DNA from: Spirochaetales bacterium | GTDB taxonomy: Bacteria > Spirochaetota > Spirochaetia > Sphaerochaetales > Sphaerochaetaceae | Reading direction: 5' to 3' | NCBI GenBank assembly: GCA_018433865.1 | Contig: JAHDQJ010000004.1 | Location: forward strand, 186,001 to 250,000 | DNA: 64,000 bases | Shown: in pieces, positions 1 through 7,420 of the stretch | How the letters are laid out: every line of letters starts with the position of its first letter | Position numbering within the stretch: position 1 is the stretch's first letter | Translations under genes and position numbers: made by a program | The notes under the pieces: model-generated | Seen by the model: only the letters and a program-made list of their open reading frames with translations | What the model was told of the DNA's origin: nothing | The model's database searches: none

Positions 1-1525
1 GTTCATCGATCACGATTCCCTCGTCCGCAAGGTTTCGCAGGGCATCGCGGATCACCGCGAGCGAACGGTTCCCCAGCAGGTCGATCTTCACCAAGCCTGC
101 GGACTCGGTCCCCTCCTTCTCCCATGCCATCACGGGATATCCCTCCCGCGAACGTTCGATCGGAACGTGACGGCAGATAGGATCGGGGGTGATGACCAAA
201 CCGCCACAGTGCATCGATATGGATCGGGGGAGGCCGACGAGGCGGGACGCGAGGGAATATACACTCTTCCACAACGGATCGGTGATGACGCTGTTTCCTG
301 ATTCGAACAGTTGCCGTTCCATGCGTGTTATCTCGGTATCGGGGATGCCGTGTGCCCTCGCTGTCTCCCGGATTGCGGAGCGGGACTGGAACCGATTGTG
401 GTTTGCTACCCGAGCGCAGCGTTCCTCGCCGAAACGGTCGATGACCGCACGCAAGATACCGTCCCGCTCATCCCATGCGAAATCGACGTCGATGTCGGGC
501 GGGTCGGTCCGTGCGATGGTGAGAAACCTTTCGAAATAGAGATTGTGGGCGATAGGATCGACGTTGGTGATTCCCAAAGAGTAGGAGACGATGGAAGCGG
601 CTCCCGATCCTCGCCCGCAGGTCCTGCTTGCCATCGTCACGATATCGTCCATGACAAGGAAGTAGGGGGCAAATCCCTTGCGGCAGATGATGTCCAGTTC
701 ATAGTCGATCCTGCTGAGGATCGCATCGGAAAGTTCTCCGTAACGTCGCTCGGCGCCCGTAAGCACACGGTTGCGCAAGAGTGTGCCGGGATCCGAGCCT
801 GCAGTGGGGTAGTCGGGAAACACCAAGGACCCGAAGAGCCGGACATCCCCACATTCCCTCGCGATTTCCTCGGTATTGGCCAGGGCTTCCTGCCAGGATG
901 CGAATGCGTCGCGGTACCGGTCCATGTCGAGGATCAGGCTGGCCTGTTGCTCCTGCTCCTCCGGGGAGAGTGTCCCTACGGTCTTTCCGCATGCGATCGC
1001 ACGCAGGATCCGGTGTATCTCCCGCTCTTGCTCTTCCAAGAAGGAGGCGTCGTCGATGGCAACCAATGGGAGGGAAAGCTTCCGTGCAATGGGGATGCTT
1101 CCCATCCATCCCGGTGAGATGGCCGCAAAGAGTGAGTGTGCCGTGGGGGCGAGGAGGGAGAGCAGGGATGGAGACTTGACGGCAAGGACCAATCCTTCCG
1201 AGTCCTCGGCCAAAGCCTTCGCAACATCAAGGTCGGGGCACTCGTTGCGTCCGGTCAGCAATGTGGACAACCGGCTGTATCCGCGCCGATCCTTGACGAA
1301 GGCGAATATCGATCCTTCAGGGGTGGTCAGCTCGGATCCGATGATGGGACGGATGCCTGCTTCCGCAGCAGCCTCCCGGATGGCATGGACACCATACAGA
1401 TTGTTCCTGTCGGTGATGCCGATCGCCGTACACCCCTGTCTGCCGAGCAGGCTGATGATCTCCTTCGGTGAGGCTGTTCCCCACAAGAGGGAGAATGAGG
1501 ACCTGATGGCGATCCTGCTAGGCAT
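1..1525 (-). CDS. dnaE2: DnaE2-like error-prone DNA polymerase III alpha subunit (partial)
   Basis: About 508 codons of the N-terminal part are present; the gene runs off the left edge. Reading the minus strand from ATG at 1525 gives a PHP domain (SLLWGTASPKEI, then ITDRNNLYGV) and, near residues 308-348, the C-family polymerase core: GRGSGAAS, FERFL and the catalytic-Asp motif PDIDVDF (PDFDIDF in relatives). The usual PHP His motif at the N-terminus (HSxxS) reads RSSFS, so PHP metal binding is probably lost. The start overlaps the ImuB-like stop by 8 bases (ATGCCTAG), implying translational coupling. C-family polymerases next to ImuB are normally the SOS translesion enzyme DnaE2. DnaE2 rather than replicative DnaE1 is inferred from this context, since the C-terminal half is not visible. 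Confidence 0.85.
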   Translation of the reverse strand, partial: MPSRIAIRSSFSLLWGTASPKEIISLLGRQGCTAIGITDRNNLYGVHAIREAAAEAGIRPIIGSELTTPEGSIFAFVKDRRGYSRLSTLLTGRNECPDLDVAKALAEDSEGLVLAVKSPSLLSLLAPTAHSLFAAISPGWMGSIPIARKLSLPLVAIDDASFLEEQEREIHRILRAIACGKTVGTLSPEEQEQQASLILDMDRYRDAFASWQEALANTEEIARECGDVRLFGSLVFPDYPTAGSDPGTLLRNRVLTGAERRYGELSDAILSRIDYELDIICRKGFAPYFLVMDDIVTMASRTCGRGSGAASIVSYSLGITNVDPIAHNLYFERFLTIARTDPPDIDVDFAWDERDGILRAVIDRFGEERCARVANHNRFQSRSAIRETARAHGIPDTEITRMERQLFESGNSVITDPLWKSVYSLASRLVGLPRSISMHCGGLVITPDPICRHVPIERSREGYPVMAWEKEGTESAGLVKIDLLGNRSLAVIRDALRNLADEGIVIDE

Positions 1526-2693
1526 GGAACACCGCCGCTGCATGGGTCAGCGCCACCGATCCGAAACGGCGACGGGTGGCATCGACTGCCTGTTGCAGAC
1601 GTTCCTCGCGTGTCGGTCCCTCTGGAGTGAAAAGATCGGGTTCCCTCCGTGCGGGCGAAAGTTCCTGCAACGAGATGGTAAATGCCCTGATCCGCACCCG
1701 TCTCGACATGGCCCGTTCCATCGCACTCCAGGCTCCCCGCATGACCTCCTCGTCAAGTACCATGGGCGTACGTGCCCGGTACAGGCCCTCGCTCGTCGCG
1801 CCGTCCGCCCAGAAGAGGACGATATGGATGACCATGCAGGCCATCAGTTCCTGGCGCATCGCCAATCCTGCATCCTCCGCAACCGAGATCACCGCAGCAC
1901 GGATGGCATCGCGATCATGCGCGGGTTCGGCGAAATCGACCCGTTTGACGATCCGTCGGCAATCCATCCTCCTCGGATCGACGATCGACGCATCGATGCC
2001 CCGTGCTGCATTCCTGAGCGCGATTGCCCGCTTGCCAAGCAGCGCGAGCGCCTGTTGGTCATCCAGGTTTGCGACCTGTCCGATTTCGCTGAAGCCCGCC
2101 ACGGAGAGGAGCCTCCCGATGGCCGGGCCCACGCCAGGAAGCAATCCCACCTCCTGGCGGGCCAGGAAAGCCGCTTCCTCTCCTCCGTTCACCTGCGCGA
2201 TCCCGCTCGGCCTGATCGCCCGGGTTCCCACCTTGGCCACCAGCTTGTTCGAGGCGACCGCGACGGCAATGTCCATCCCGAGTCGCTCGTGAATCCTGTT
2301 CCGTATGCGGACCGCACAATCGACGGGAGGTCCGAAGAGCCGCGATGTTCCCTGCATGTCCAGAAAAAGATGTCCGCCGGAGTCGGATTGGATGGTGGGG
2401 CAGTAGTGCGATGCAATCTCATGAAGAGCCGCGTCGGCCTTCGCGCACGCAGACGAATCGGGATGTATGATCGTGACCGAGGGAAGCATGCGGATGGCAG
2501 TGGCAACGGGCATGCCGACATGGATTCCCTCGTCTCGGGCGTTCGGAGAGACGCTGATGACGACAGGTCGCGAGGACCCCTCCTTCGCGATGATGAACGC
2601 CTTGCGTGCCAGCATCGGTTCGGTACAGACGGCGACCGCTGCCGCGAAATCGGTCACATTGATGTGGATGATCTCGGCACGTTCACGTTCCAT
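1518..2693 (-). CDS. imuB: ImuB-like catalytically inactive Y-family DNA polymerase
   Basis: 391 residues with a DinB/ImuB fold. Motif I, IHIDMDxFYA in active enzymes, reads IIHINVTDFAAAV, so the catalytic Asp is Asn. The second motif (SIDEAYLD) reads SGGHLFLDM, so the Asp-Glu pair is gone. This loss is the mark of ImuB, a non-catalytic adaptor tying DnaE2 to the sliding clamp. A helix-hairpin-helix region is visible (LLPGVGPAIGRLL). Near the C-terminus REPDLFTPEG could be a beta-clamp-binding peptide. The start at 2693 is chosen because motif I follows directly; it overlaps the DUF72 stop by 11 bases. It is the middle gene of the operon. No ImuA/RecA-like partner is seen. Confidence 0.85.
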   Translation of the reverse strand: MERERAEIIHINVTDFAAAVAVCTEPMLARKAFIIAKEGSSRPVVISVSPNARDEGIHVGMPVATAIRMLPSVTIIHPDSSACAKADAALHEIASHYCPTIQSDSGGHLFLDMQGTSRLFGPPVDCAVRIRNRIHERLGMDIAVAVASNKLVAKVGTRAIRPSGIAQVNGGEEAAFLARQEVGLLPGVGPAIGRLLSVAGFSEIGQVANLDDQQALALLGKRAIALRNAARGIDASIVDPRRMDCRRIVKRVDFAEPAHDRDAIRAAVISVAEDAGLAMRQELMACMVIHIVLFWADGATSEGLYRARTPMVLDEEVMRGAWSAMERAMSRRVRIRAFTISLQELSPARREPDLFTPEGPTREERLQQAVDATRRRFGSVALTHAAAVFHA

Positions 2694-3480
2694 GGCAGTG
2701 CTCCCCGACCCCCAGGAGCCGTTGCAAGGCCTTGGCGTTCCTCGCCGCCTGTCCCCTCCGGTGATTGTTGAAGTAGACCAGGACCAGCTGGGCTGCGACT
2801 GCCAGGCCACGGATGCGCTCGGCAAGCGTCTCCAGTTCCCTGTCCGAATAGAGATAGTCGTACCGTGATGCAGCATCCGATCCCCACCAAGTCTCCTTGT
2901 TCCGCCCGTGGAGCCGTACATAGGCCAACGGAGAGGTCGATACGTCCATCATCGGGGGAGAACCGGGAATCTCGGGGAGATCAAGCGATACCAGGGGGAT
3001 CTTTCGTTCACGCAAGGCTTCGATCGTCCTGTTGTTGTACCACTGGCCGTTGCGGAACTCCACCGCCAGCGGCAATTCCGCGAGCGAACCGATCAGACTG
3101 TCAAGATATCGCCTCCGGTCGGGGTCATAGTGGAACGAGTAGGGGAATTGCAGCAGCACGGCACCCAAGGAACCCGCCTTTTGGAGTACCGAGGCGGCAG
3201 CGAGGAATTCCTGTGCATGGGAGCGCCAGGAACTGGGATCGACCGTATGGGTAAGCGATTCATGGGCTTTCATGGAAAAATTGACCGCTGGTGCTTGGCA
3301 CAGCATGGCGTGCATCTGCTGTACGCCGGGCATCCGGTAGTAACTGAAGTTCAGTTCGACCGTGGGAAACAGCGTCGCATAGGTACCGAGGAACATCTCC
3401 GGCTTGGTCCCCTCCGGATAGACGGGGCCGACCCATTCCGTGTAACTGTATCCCGATGTACCGATCAGTATGCGTGCCAT
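2683..3480 (-). CDS. DUF72 (YecE-like) TIM-barrel protein
   Basis: 265 residues. The N-terminus ILIGTSGYSYTEWVGPVYP and the later VEFRNGQWYN, YVRLHGRN and YFNNHRRGQAARNA are hallmarks of the DUF72/YecE family, a TIM-barrel family of unknown function; length is normal. It is the first gene of a three-gene operon with imuB and dnaE2, with overlapping junctions. No Shine-Dalgarno sequence precedes the ATG at 3480, and the predicted transcription start falls at or next to the ATG, so the message may be leaderless. Being the promoter-proximal gene of an SOS-type mutasome suggests a role in DNA damage tolerance, but this is inference only. Confidence 0.9.
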   Translation of the reverse strand: MARILIGTSGYSYTEWVGPVYPEGTKPEMFLGTYATLFPTVELNFSYYRMPGVQQMHAMLCQAPAVNFSMKAHESLTHTVDPSSWRSHAQEFLAAASVLQKAGSLGAVLLQFPYSFHYDPDRRRYLDSLIGSLAELPLAVEFRNGQWYNNRTIEALRERKIPLVSLDLPEIPGSPPMMDVSTSPLAYVRLHGRNKETWWGSDAASRYDYLYSDRELETLAERIRGLAVAAQLVLVYFNNHRRGQAARNAKALQRLLGVGEHCHGT

Positions 3481-3486
3481 ATCTCA

Positions 3487-3515
3487 TATATACTATACAA
3501 ACGTATAGTATTCAA
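3487..3515 (-). promoter_or_regulatory. SOS-type promoter with palindromic operator in the spacer
   Basis: On the minus strand a -35 TTGAAT (3515-3510), a 17-base spacer and a -10 TATATA (3492-3487) precede the DUF72 gene. The inverted repeat ATACTATAC-N4-GTATAGTAT (3490-3511) fills the spacer and touches both boxes, as a repressor operator would. LexA is the obvious candidate given the genes controlled, but no LexA gene or known spirochaete LexA consensus is available here. The predicted start site (about 3480) coincides with the start codon. Confidence 0.7.
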
Positions 3516-4792
3516 GAGAAATCGCCTCCTCCCCCATGCAGGATGTCCGAATAGATGACCGCACGGCCCCGGTCGCGCTCCTTCGCCACATAGAGCGCCA
3601 TCTCTGCCCGCTTGATCACGGTGTTGACCTCATCCCCATGCTCGGGACTGAGCGCGATGCCGATGCTTGCGGAGAGGAGGAGGGAGGATCCGGACAGTGC
3701 GAAGGGGGTCGTGAACGCAAGACATATTTTCCTGGCGACCGTGAACGCATCTTTCTTTGTATGGATGCCGTTGAGCAAGACGATGAAACGGTCCCGGTCG
3801 AGCCTGGCGACAAGGTCGCTCTTGCGCAGTTGTTCCTTGATCCTCAGGGCCGACATCTGAAGTATCTTGTCGCCTCCCTTGATCCCGAATTCTTCATTGA
3901 CCATGGCGAATCGGTCGATGTCGATGATGAGGATCGCCACCGAATCATCCGAATAGCAGGCTTGCGAAAGGGTAAGTTTCGCTTGGTCTTGGAAGAAATT
4001 CCTGTTCGGAAGCCCGGTCAGTATATCCTGTGTGGCAAGGAAGGAAAGCCGTTCCTCAAGCCGTTTCTGGACCGTGATGTCCTCCACCGATCCGTCATGC
4101 CAGAGCAAGTTCCCCTGTGCATCGTAGACAGGGCGGGCGGAGGTCCTGATCCACAGGGATTTCCCGTCGGCCCGTGAAAGCTCGCACACCATCGAGCGGA
4201 CCGCATGCTCTTTCTCCATGCTCTGCATCCATGTCTTGCGAGCGTCGGGATCGGTGAAACATGAGAGCAGGTTGCCCGACGGTACCGCAGCCTGACGGGA
4301 GATTCCGAGCATGGAGGCCATCGTCTTGTTCAACTCGATGAGCCCTCCCTCCTTGTCGATGCGGAAGAGGCCGACGGGCACGCTGTCGAACAGCGATTCC
4401 GGATGTGCGCCGGGCGAGGTTTCCTGGCCATGATCCGAGGCGAGCGGTTCTTCCCGGATCGATTCCAGCTTCCGCAGGATACGGGAGAAAGCCGATTGCC
4501 GGTCCTCCAGGCTGATTGCCCCTTCGGCAGCGCTGTCCGAACTGACCAGCAACACCGCGCGGATCGAGCCGACTTCCTTCAGGATCTTCTCCATCGTCCG
4601 GGTTGGGTAGAAATCCACCATGTCGGCGGAGAGTATCGCAGCATCGAACCGTTGCCTCTTCAGGAACGCCAGTCCGTCTACCATGGAATCGACGCGGACC
4701 AGGTGAGGAATCCTCTCTTTGAGCCTCGACGCCAGATCATCCGTCGCATCGGTGGATTCAACCATGACGATCAGCCGCAATGATGCAAGCAT
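3512..4792 (-). CDS. PAS-GGDEF protein with degenerate active site
   Basis: 426 residues. The start at 4792 is supported by GAGGAGG five bases upstream. The N-terminal ~110 residues resemble a receiver-like fold (LRLIVMVESTDATDDL). A PAS domain follows at about 135-255 (FRIDKEGGLIELNKTMASML) with a PAC motif, then a GGDEF domain (about 262-420). The metal-binding Asp region (LIIDIDRFAMVN) is kept, but the signature GGDEF reads DRDRF, so the catalytic Glu is lost. The inhibitory I-site RxxD (RKSD) five residues upstream is intact. It probably binds c-di-GMP or acts as a scaffold rather than making c-di-GMP. The gene ends inside the mutasome promoter region. Confidence 0.85.
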   Translation of the reverse strand: MLASLRLIVMVESTDATDDLASRLKERIPHLVRVDSMVDGLAFLKRQRFDAAILSADMVDFYPTRTMEKILKEVGSIRAVLLVSSDSAAEGAISLEDRQSAFSRILRKLESIREEPLASDHGQETSPGAHPESLFDSVPVGLFRIDKEGGLIELNKTMASMLGISRQAAVPSGNLLSCFTDPDARKTWMQSMEKEHAVRSMVCELSRADGKSLWIRTSARPVYDAQGNLLWHDGSVEDITVQKRLEERLSFLATQDILTGLPNRNFFQDQAKLTLSQACYSDDSVAILIIDIDRFAMVNEEFGIKGGDKILQMSALRIKEQLRKSDLVARLDRDRFIVLLNGIHTKKDAFTVARKICLAFTTPFALSGSSLLLSASIGIALSPEHGDEVNTVIKRAEMALYVAKERDRGRAVIYSDILHGGGGDFS

Positions 4793-4909
4793 GTCGGCCT
4801 CCTCGGGCGTATTATCCGACTGCCACGCATCGTCTGTCAACAAGCGTTCGCGCCATCCTCACATGGAATTTGGGTTGTGTTCGTTCCCTTGCCGGAGCAT
4901 AATGGAGCC

Positions 4910-6220
4910 ATGAGCATACATGTGATACTGTTATCGGGGGGGTCAGGCAAACGGCTCTGGCCTCTCTCCAATGAGATCAGATCGAAACAATTCCTCTCGC
5001 TCCTTCCCGATGGACAAGGTGGCAGGGAATCGATGCTGCAACGGACATTGCGCCTCCTTTCGGCCGAGTTCCCGGGGTGCCGCCCTGTCATCGCCACCGG
5101 AGAGAGCCAGTATGAACAGGTCAGGTCCCAAGCCGGGCCTTCTGTAAGGATCGTATCGGAGCCGGCCCGGCGGGATACGTTTGGGGCAATCGCCCTTGCG
5201 AGCCTTTTTCTCCGGGATCAGTGCCAAGCTGCTGACGATGATGTCGTCGCGGTGCTCCCGATAGACGCATACGCCGAACAGCACTATTACGCTGCGGTAC
5301 GACGGATGTGCGACGCAGTCGGTACCGGTGCGGCAGAGCTTCTGCTCATGGGCATCGTCCCATCGCATCCTTCCCCGAGATTCGGCTACATGATGCTTGG
5401 AAAGCCCCTCGAGGGATGTACCGAAGTCACCGGTTTCGTGGAAAAACCCTCCGTGGAGCGAGCCCGACAGCTGATCGACGAGGGAGCATCATGGAATGGC
5501 GGTGTGTTCGCGTTTCGTCTTGGACACATCCTGCAGACGGTACGCAATGTGATCGGAAAGTACGATCATGCCGGCCTGTTGCAGGCGTACCATGCGCTGG
5601 AGCGCATCAGCTTCGACTATGCAGTGGTCGAGAAGGCCTCTTCGGTCGCGATGGTTCCCTACGAGGGGACGTGGAATGACTTGGGGACTTGGGATGCCTT
5701 GGTTCCTCTCTTGGAGCAGGGGGGTGTCGGAGAGCGGTACCTTGTGGACTCGTCAGATACCGTGGTGGTGAATGAGCTGCCGATTCCCGTGGTCGCGCTC
5801 GGTACGCGGGATCTGATCGTGGCGGCGAGTGCCGACGGAGTCCTGGTGACCACCGCCGAGGCCAGCACGGCTTTGAAAGCGGTTGCCGACAAGCTCACCG
5901 ACTTGCCACGGTCCGAGCAGTTCCATTGGGGGGGAAGGGTGGTGCTGGACCGCACATTCTGTGGATCCTCGGTAATCCAGCAGACCAGCAGGCTCGACGT
6001 GGGTTCCGACAGCCAGCTCACCCTTTCCTACAGGAATTCCTGTACGGTGAAGCTGATCTGCATCACTGGTTCGGGAGATCTGGGAATCGACGGTACGACG
6101 CGCCAGTTCAACAGGGGAGAGCACGTTTCCGTCGAAGGACGGAAGTTGGTCACCATCCGTAGCAGGCAGGGGATGCAATTGATGGAAACCGTGATCGAAA
6201 CCACCAATATTTTCCCCTGA
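4910..6220 (+). CDS. manC: Mannose-1-phosphate guanylyltransferase (GDP-mannose synthesis)
   Basis: 436 residues. The nucleotidyltransferase signature LSGGSGKRLWPLS is at residues 8-20 and KQFLSLL follows. FVEKPS, WNGGVFAFRLG and GTWNDLGTWDAL are family motifs. The last ~100 residues (VVLDRTFCGSS onward) look like the short cupin-like/beta-helix tail of ManC-type enzymes; full mannose-6-phosphate isomerase motifs are not evident. The enzyme forms GDP-mannose from mannose-1-phosphate and GTP for surface polysaccharide. ATG 4910 is preferred because the family begins just before the glycine-rich loop; a GTG at 4877 in frame would add 11 residues. No manA/manB neighbour is present. Confidence 0.88.
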   Translation: MSIHVILLSGGSGKRLWPLSNEIRSKQFLSLLPDGQGGRESMLQRTLRLLSAEFPGCRPVIATGESQYEQVRSQAGPSVRIVSEPARRDTFGAIALASLFLRDQCQAADDDVVAVLPIDAYAEQHYYAAVRRMCDAVGTGAAELLLMGIVPSHPSPRFGYMMLGKPLEGCTEVTGFVEKPSVERARQLIDEGASWNGGVFAFRLGHILQTVRNVIGKYDHAGLLQAYHALERISFDYAVVEKASSVAMVPYEGTWNDLGTWDALVPLLEQGGVGERYLVDSSDTVVVNELPIPVVALGTRDLIVAASADGVLVTTAEASTALKAVADKLTDLPRSEQFHWGGRVVLDRTFCGSSVIQQTSRLDVGSDSQLTLSYRNSCTVKLICITGSGDLGIDGTTRQFNRGEHVSVEGRKLVTIRSRQGMQLMETVIETTNIFP

Positions 6221-6226
6221 TCTTCC

Positions 6227-6263
6227 TTGCTTTTTTCCCTGCATGTCAGTATTATCCGGATAA
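6227..6263 (+). promoter_or_regulatory. RND efflux operon promoter with palindrome at -10
   Basis: -35 TTGCTT (6227-6232), 17-base spacer, -10 TATTAT (6250-6255). The perfect 12-base palindrome TTATCCGGATAA (6252-6263) overlaps the -10 and the expected start site, followed by an AT-rich near-palindrome up to about 6280. The placement suggests repressor control; no regulator gene is adjacent. Confidence 0.6.
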
Positions 6264-6310
6264 ATTTTAAATTTAATCCAAATTCTGATGCGATCATTCC
6301 CGGAGGGAGT

Positions 6311-7417
6311 ATGAAAGCTTACCGAACCATCCCGGTCGTGGCACTGGTTTTGATCCTGCTCATGACGATGGTCTCTTGTACGAAGGCCGAGGAAGCGGCC
6401 GTTGCGGTCGATGCAGTCTCCGCTTCCACCGACTATACACAGCTGGTCAGTTCAGCGGTGGTTGTCCGTCTCGGATCCTTGCGACCGACGATCGAGGCCA
6501 GCGGAATCATCCAGAGCCAGTACGAGGTGGCTCTCCGCTCACGAGTCGCCGGTACGATACGTTCGGTCGACTTTGAGCTCGGAGATCGGGTGGAGGAGGG
6601 CGGGATCCTGTTGCGCATCGATGATACGGTAGCCTCACTTTCCCTTTCGCAAGTCGAAAAACAGGCCGACAATTCCCGTAAGGAAGTCGCTTCGAACGAG
6701 AAACTCTACGAACGGGGAGCAATCTCACTGAACCAGCTGAATCTCTCGAAAGCGACACTCGCGGGACTCGAGGCGCAGCTGGCACGGGCAAAGGATTCGG
6801 TGCGTGACACGAACATCGTCTCCCCCCTGACCGGAAGCGTGGCGGAAAAGAGTCCTTCCCTCGTCGTCGGGGATGCAGTCACCGTGGGCCAGTCGATCGC
6901 GAAGATCGTGGATTTGCAACGGTTGCGCATCGCACTCTCCATCGGGCAGTCACAGATCGCCTCGGTCAGGGAGGGGGCAGAAGCCACCATCTCGATAGGA
7001 GTGGGCAGCGGATCCGTCGTCACGGAGGGGACTGTCAGGGCGATCAGTGCTTCGAGCGATGCCCGTACGGGAAGTTGGACCGTTCTCGTCGATTTCGAGA
7101 ATCCCGACCCCACCGCAATCCGGGCGGGTCTTTCCTCGAAAGTCTCCATCGCCAACGCCGCCTCTCCGTTGCATCCGCTTGTTCCCAACACAGCCATCGT
7201 GAACCGACAAGGGAAGACGTACGTCTATCGGTTCGAAGCTCCCTCGGCGTTGTTGACCGAAGTCACGGTGCTCGATCGGTATGGCAACTACAGCGCAATC
7301 GAAGCTGTGGATAGGGCGGTGGATCTCATCGGTGCCCAGGTGCTGACCACAGGACTCTCCCGTATCACCGAAGGTTCGACGGTAGTCACGCAGTACCAAT
7401 CGGACAAAACGGAGTAA
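6311..7417 (+). CDS. RND efflux periplasmic adaptor lipoprotein (MFP)
   Basis: 368 residues. It starts at ATG 6311 behind GGAGGGAG. The N-terminus is a lipoprotein signal with lipobox MVSC at about residue 21. The lipoyl/hairpin region has IQSQYEVALRSRVAGTIRS and a FELGDRVEEGGILLRIDD turn; a short coiled coil follows (VEKQADNSRKEVASNEKLYERG), then the second lipoyl half (TNIVSPLTGSVAEK) and beta-barrel and membrane-proximal domains. The protein bridges the inner-membrane pump to the outer-membrane channel. It is the first gene of a three-gene operon, ending 3 bases before the pump gene. The substrate cannot be told from sequence. Confidence 0.92.
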   Translation: MKAYRTIPVVALVLILLMTMVSCTKAEEAAVAVDAVSASTDYTQLVSSAVVVRLGSLRPTIEASGIIQSQYEVALRSRVAGTIRSVDFELGDRVEEGGILLRIDDTVASLSLSQVEKQADNSRKEVASNEKLYERGAISLNQLNLSKATLAGLEAQLARAKDSVRDTNIVSPLTGSVAEKSPSLVVGDAVTVGQSIAKIVDLQRLRIALSIGQSQIASVREGAEATISIGVGSGSVVTEGTVRAISASSDARTGSWTVLVDFENPDPTAIRAGLSSKVSIANAASPLHPLVPNTAIVNRQGKTYVYRFEAPSALLTEVTVLDRYGNYSAIEAVDRAVDLIGAQVLTTGLSRITEGSTVVTQYQSDKTE

Positions 7418-7420
7418 CCT

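Noticed and set aside
876-2771. Long open frame on the plus strand, 631 codons
   Set aside because: It is antisense to imuB and dnaE2, has no ribosome site and low-complexity arginine-rich composition; the minus-strand frames give clear family motifs.
3490-3511. The palindrome as a transcription terminator of the GGDEF gene
   Set aside because: It is AT-rich with no T-run and lies within a well-spaced promoter for the downstream operon.
4877-4909. GTG start upstream of manC
   Set aside because: The added residues are not part of the family and ATG 4910 begins right before the conserved loop.
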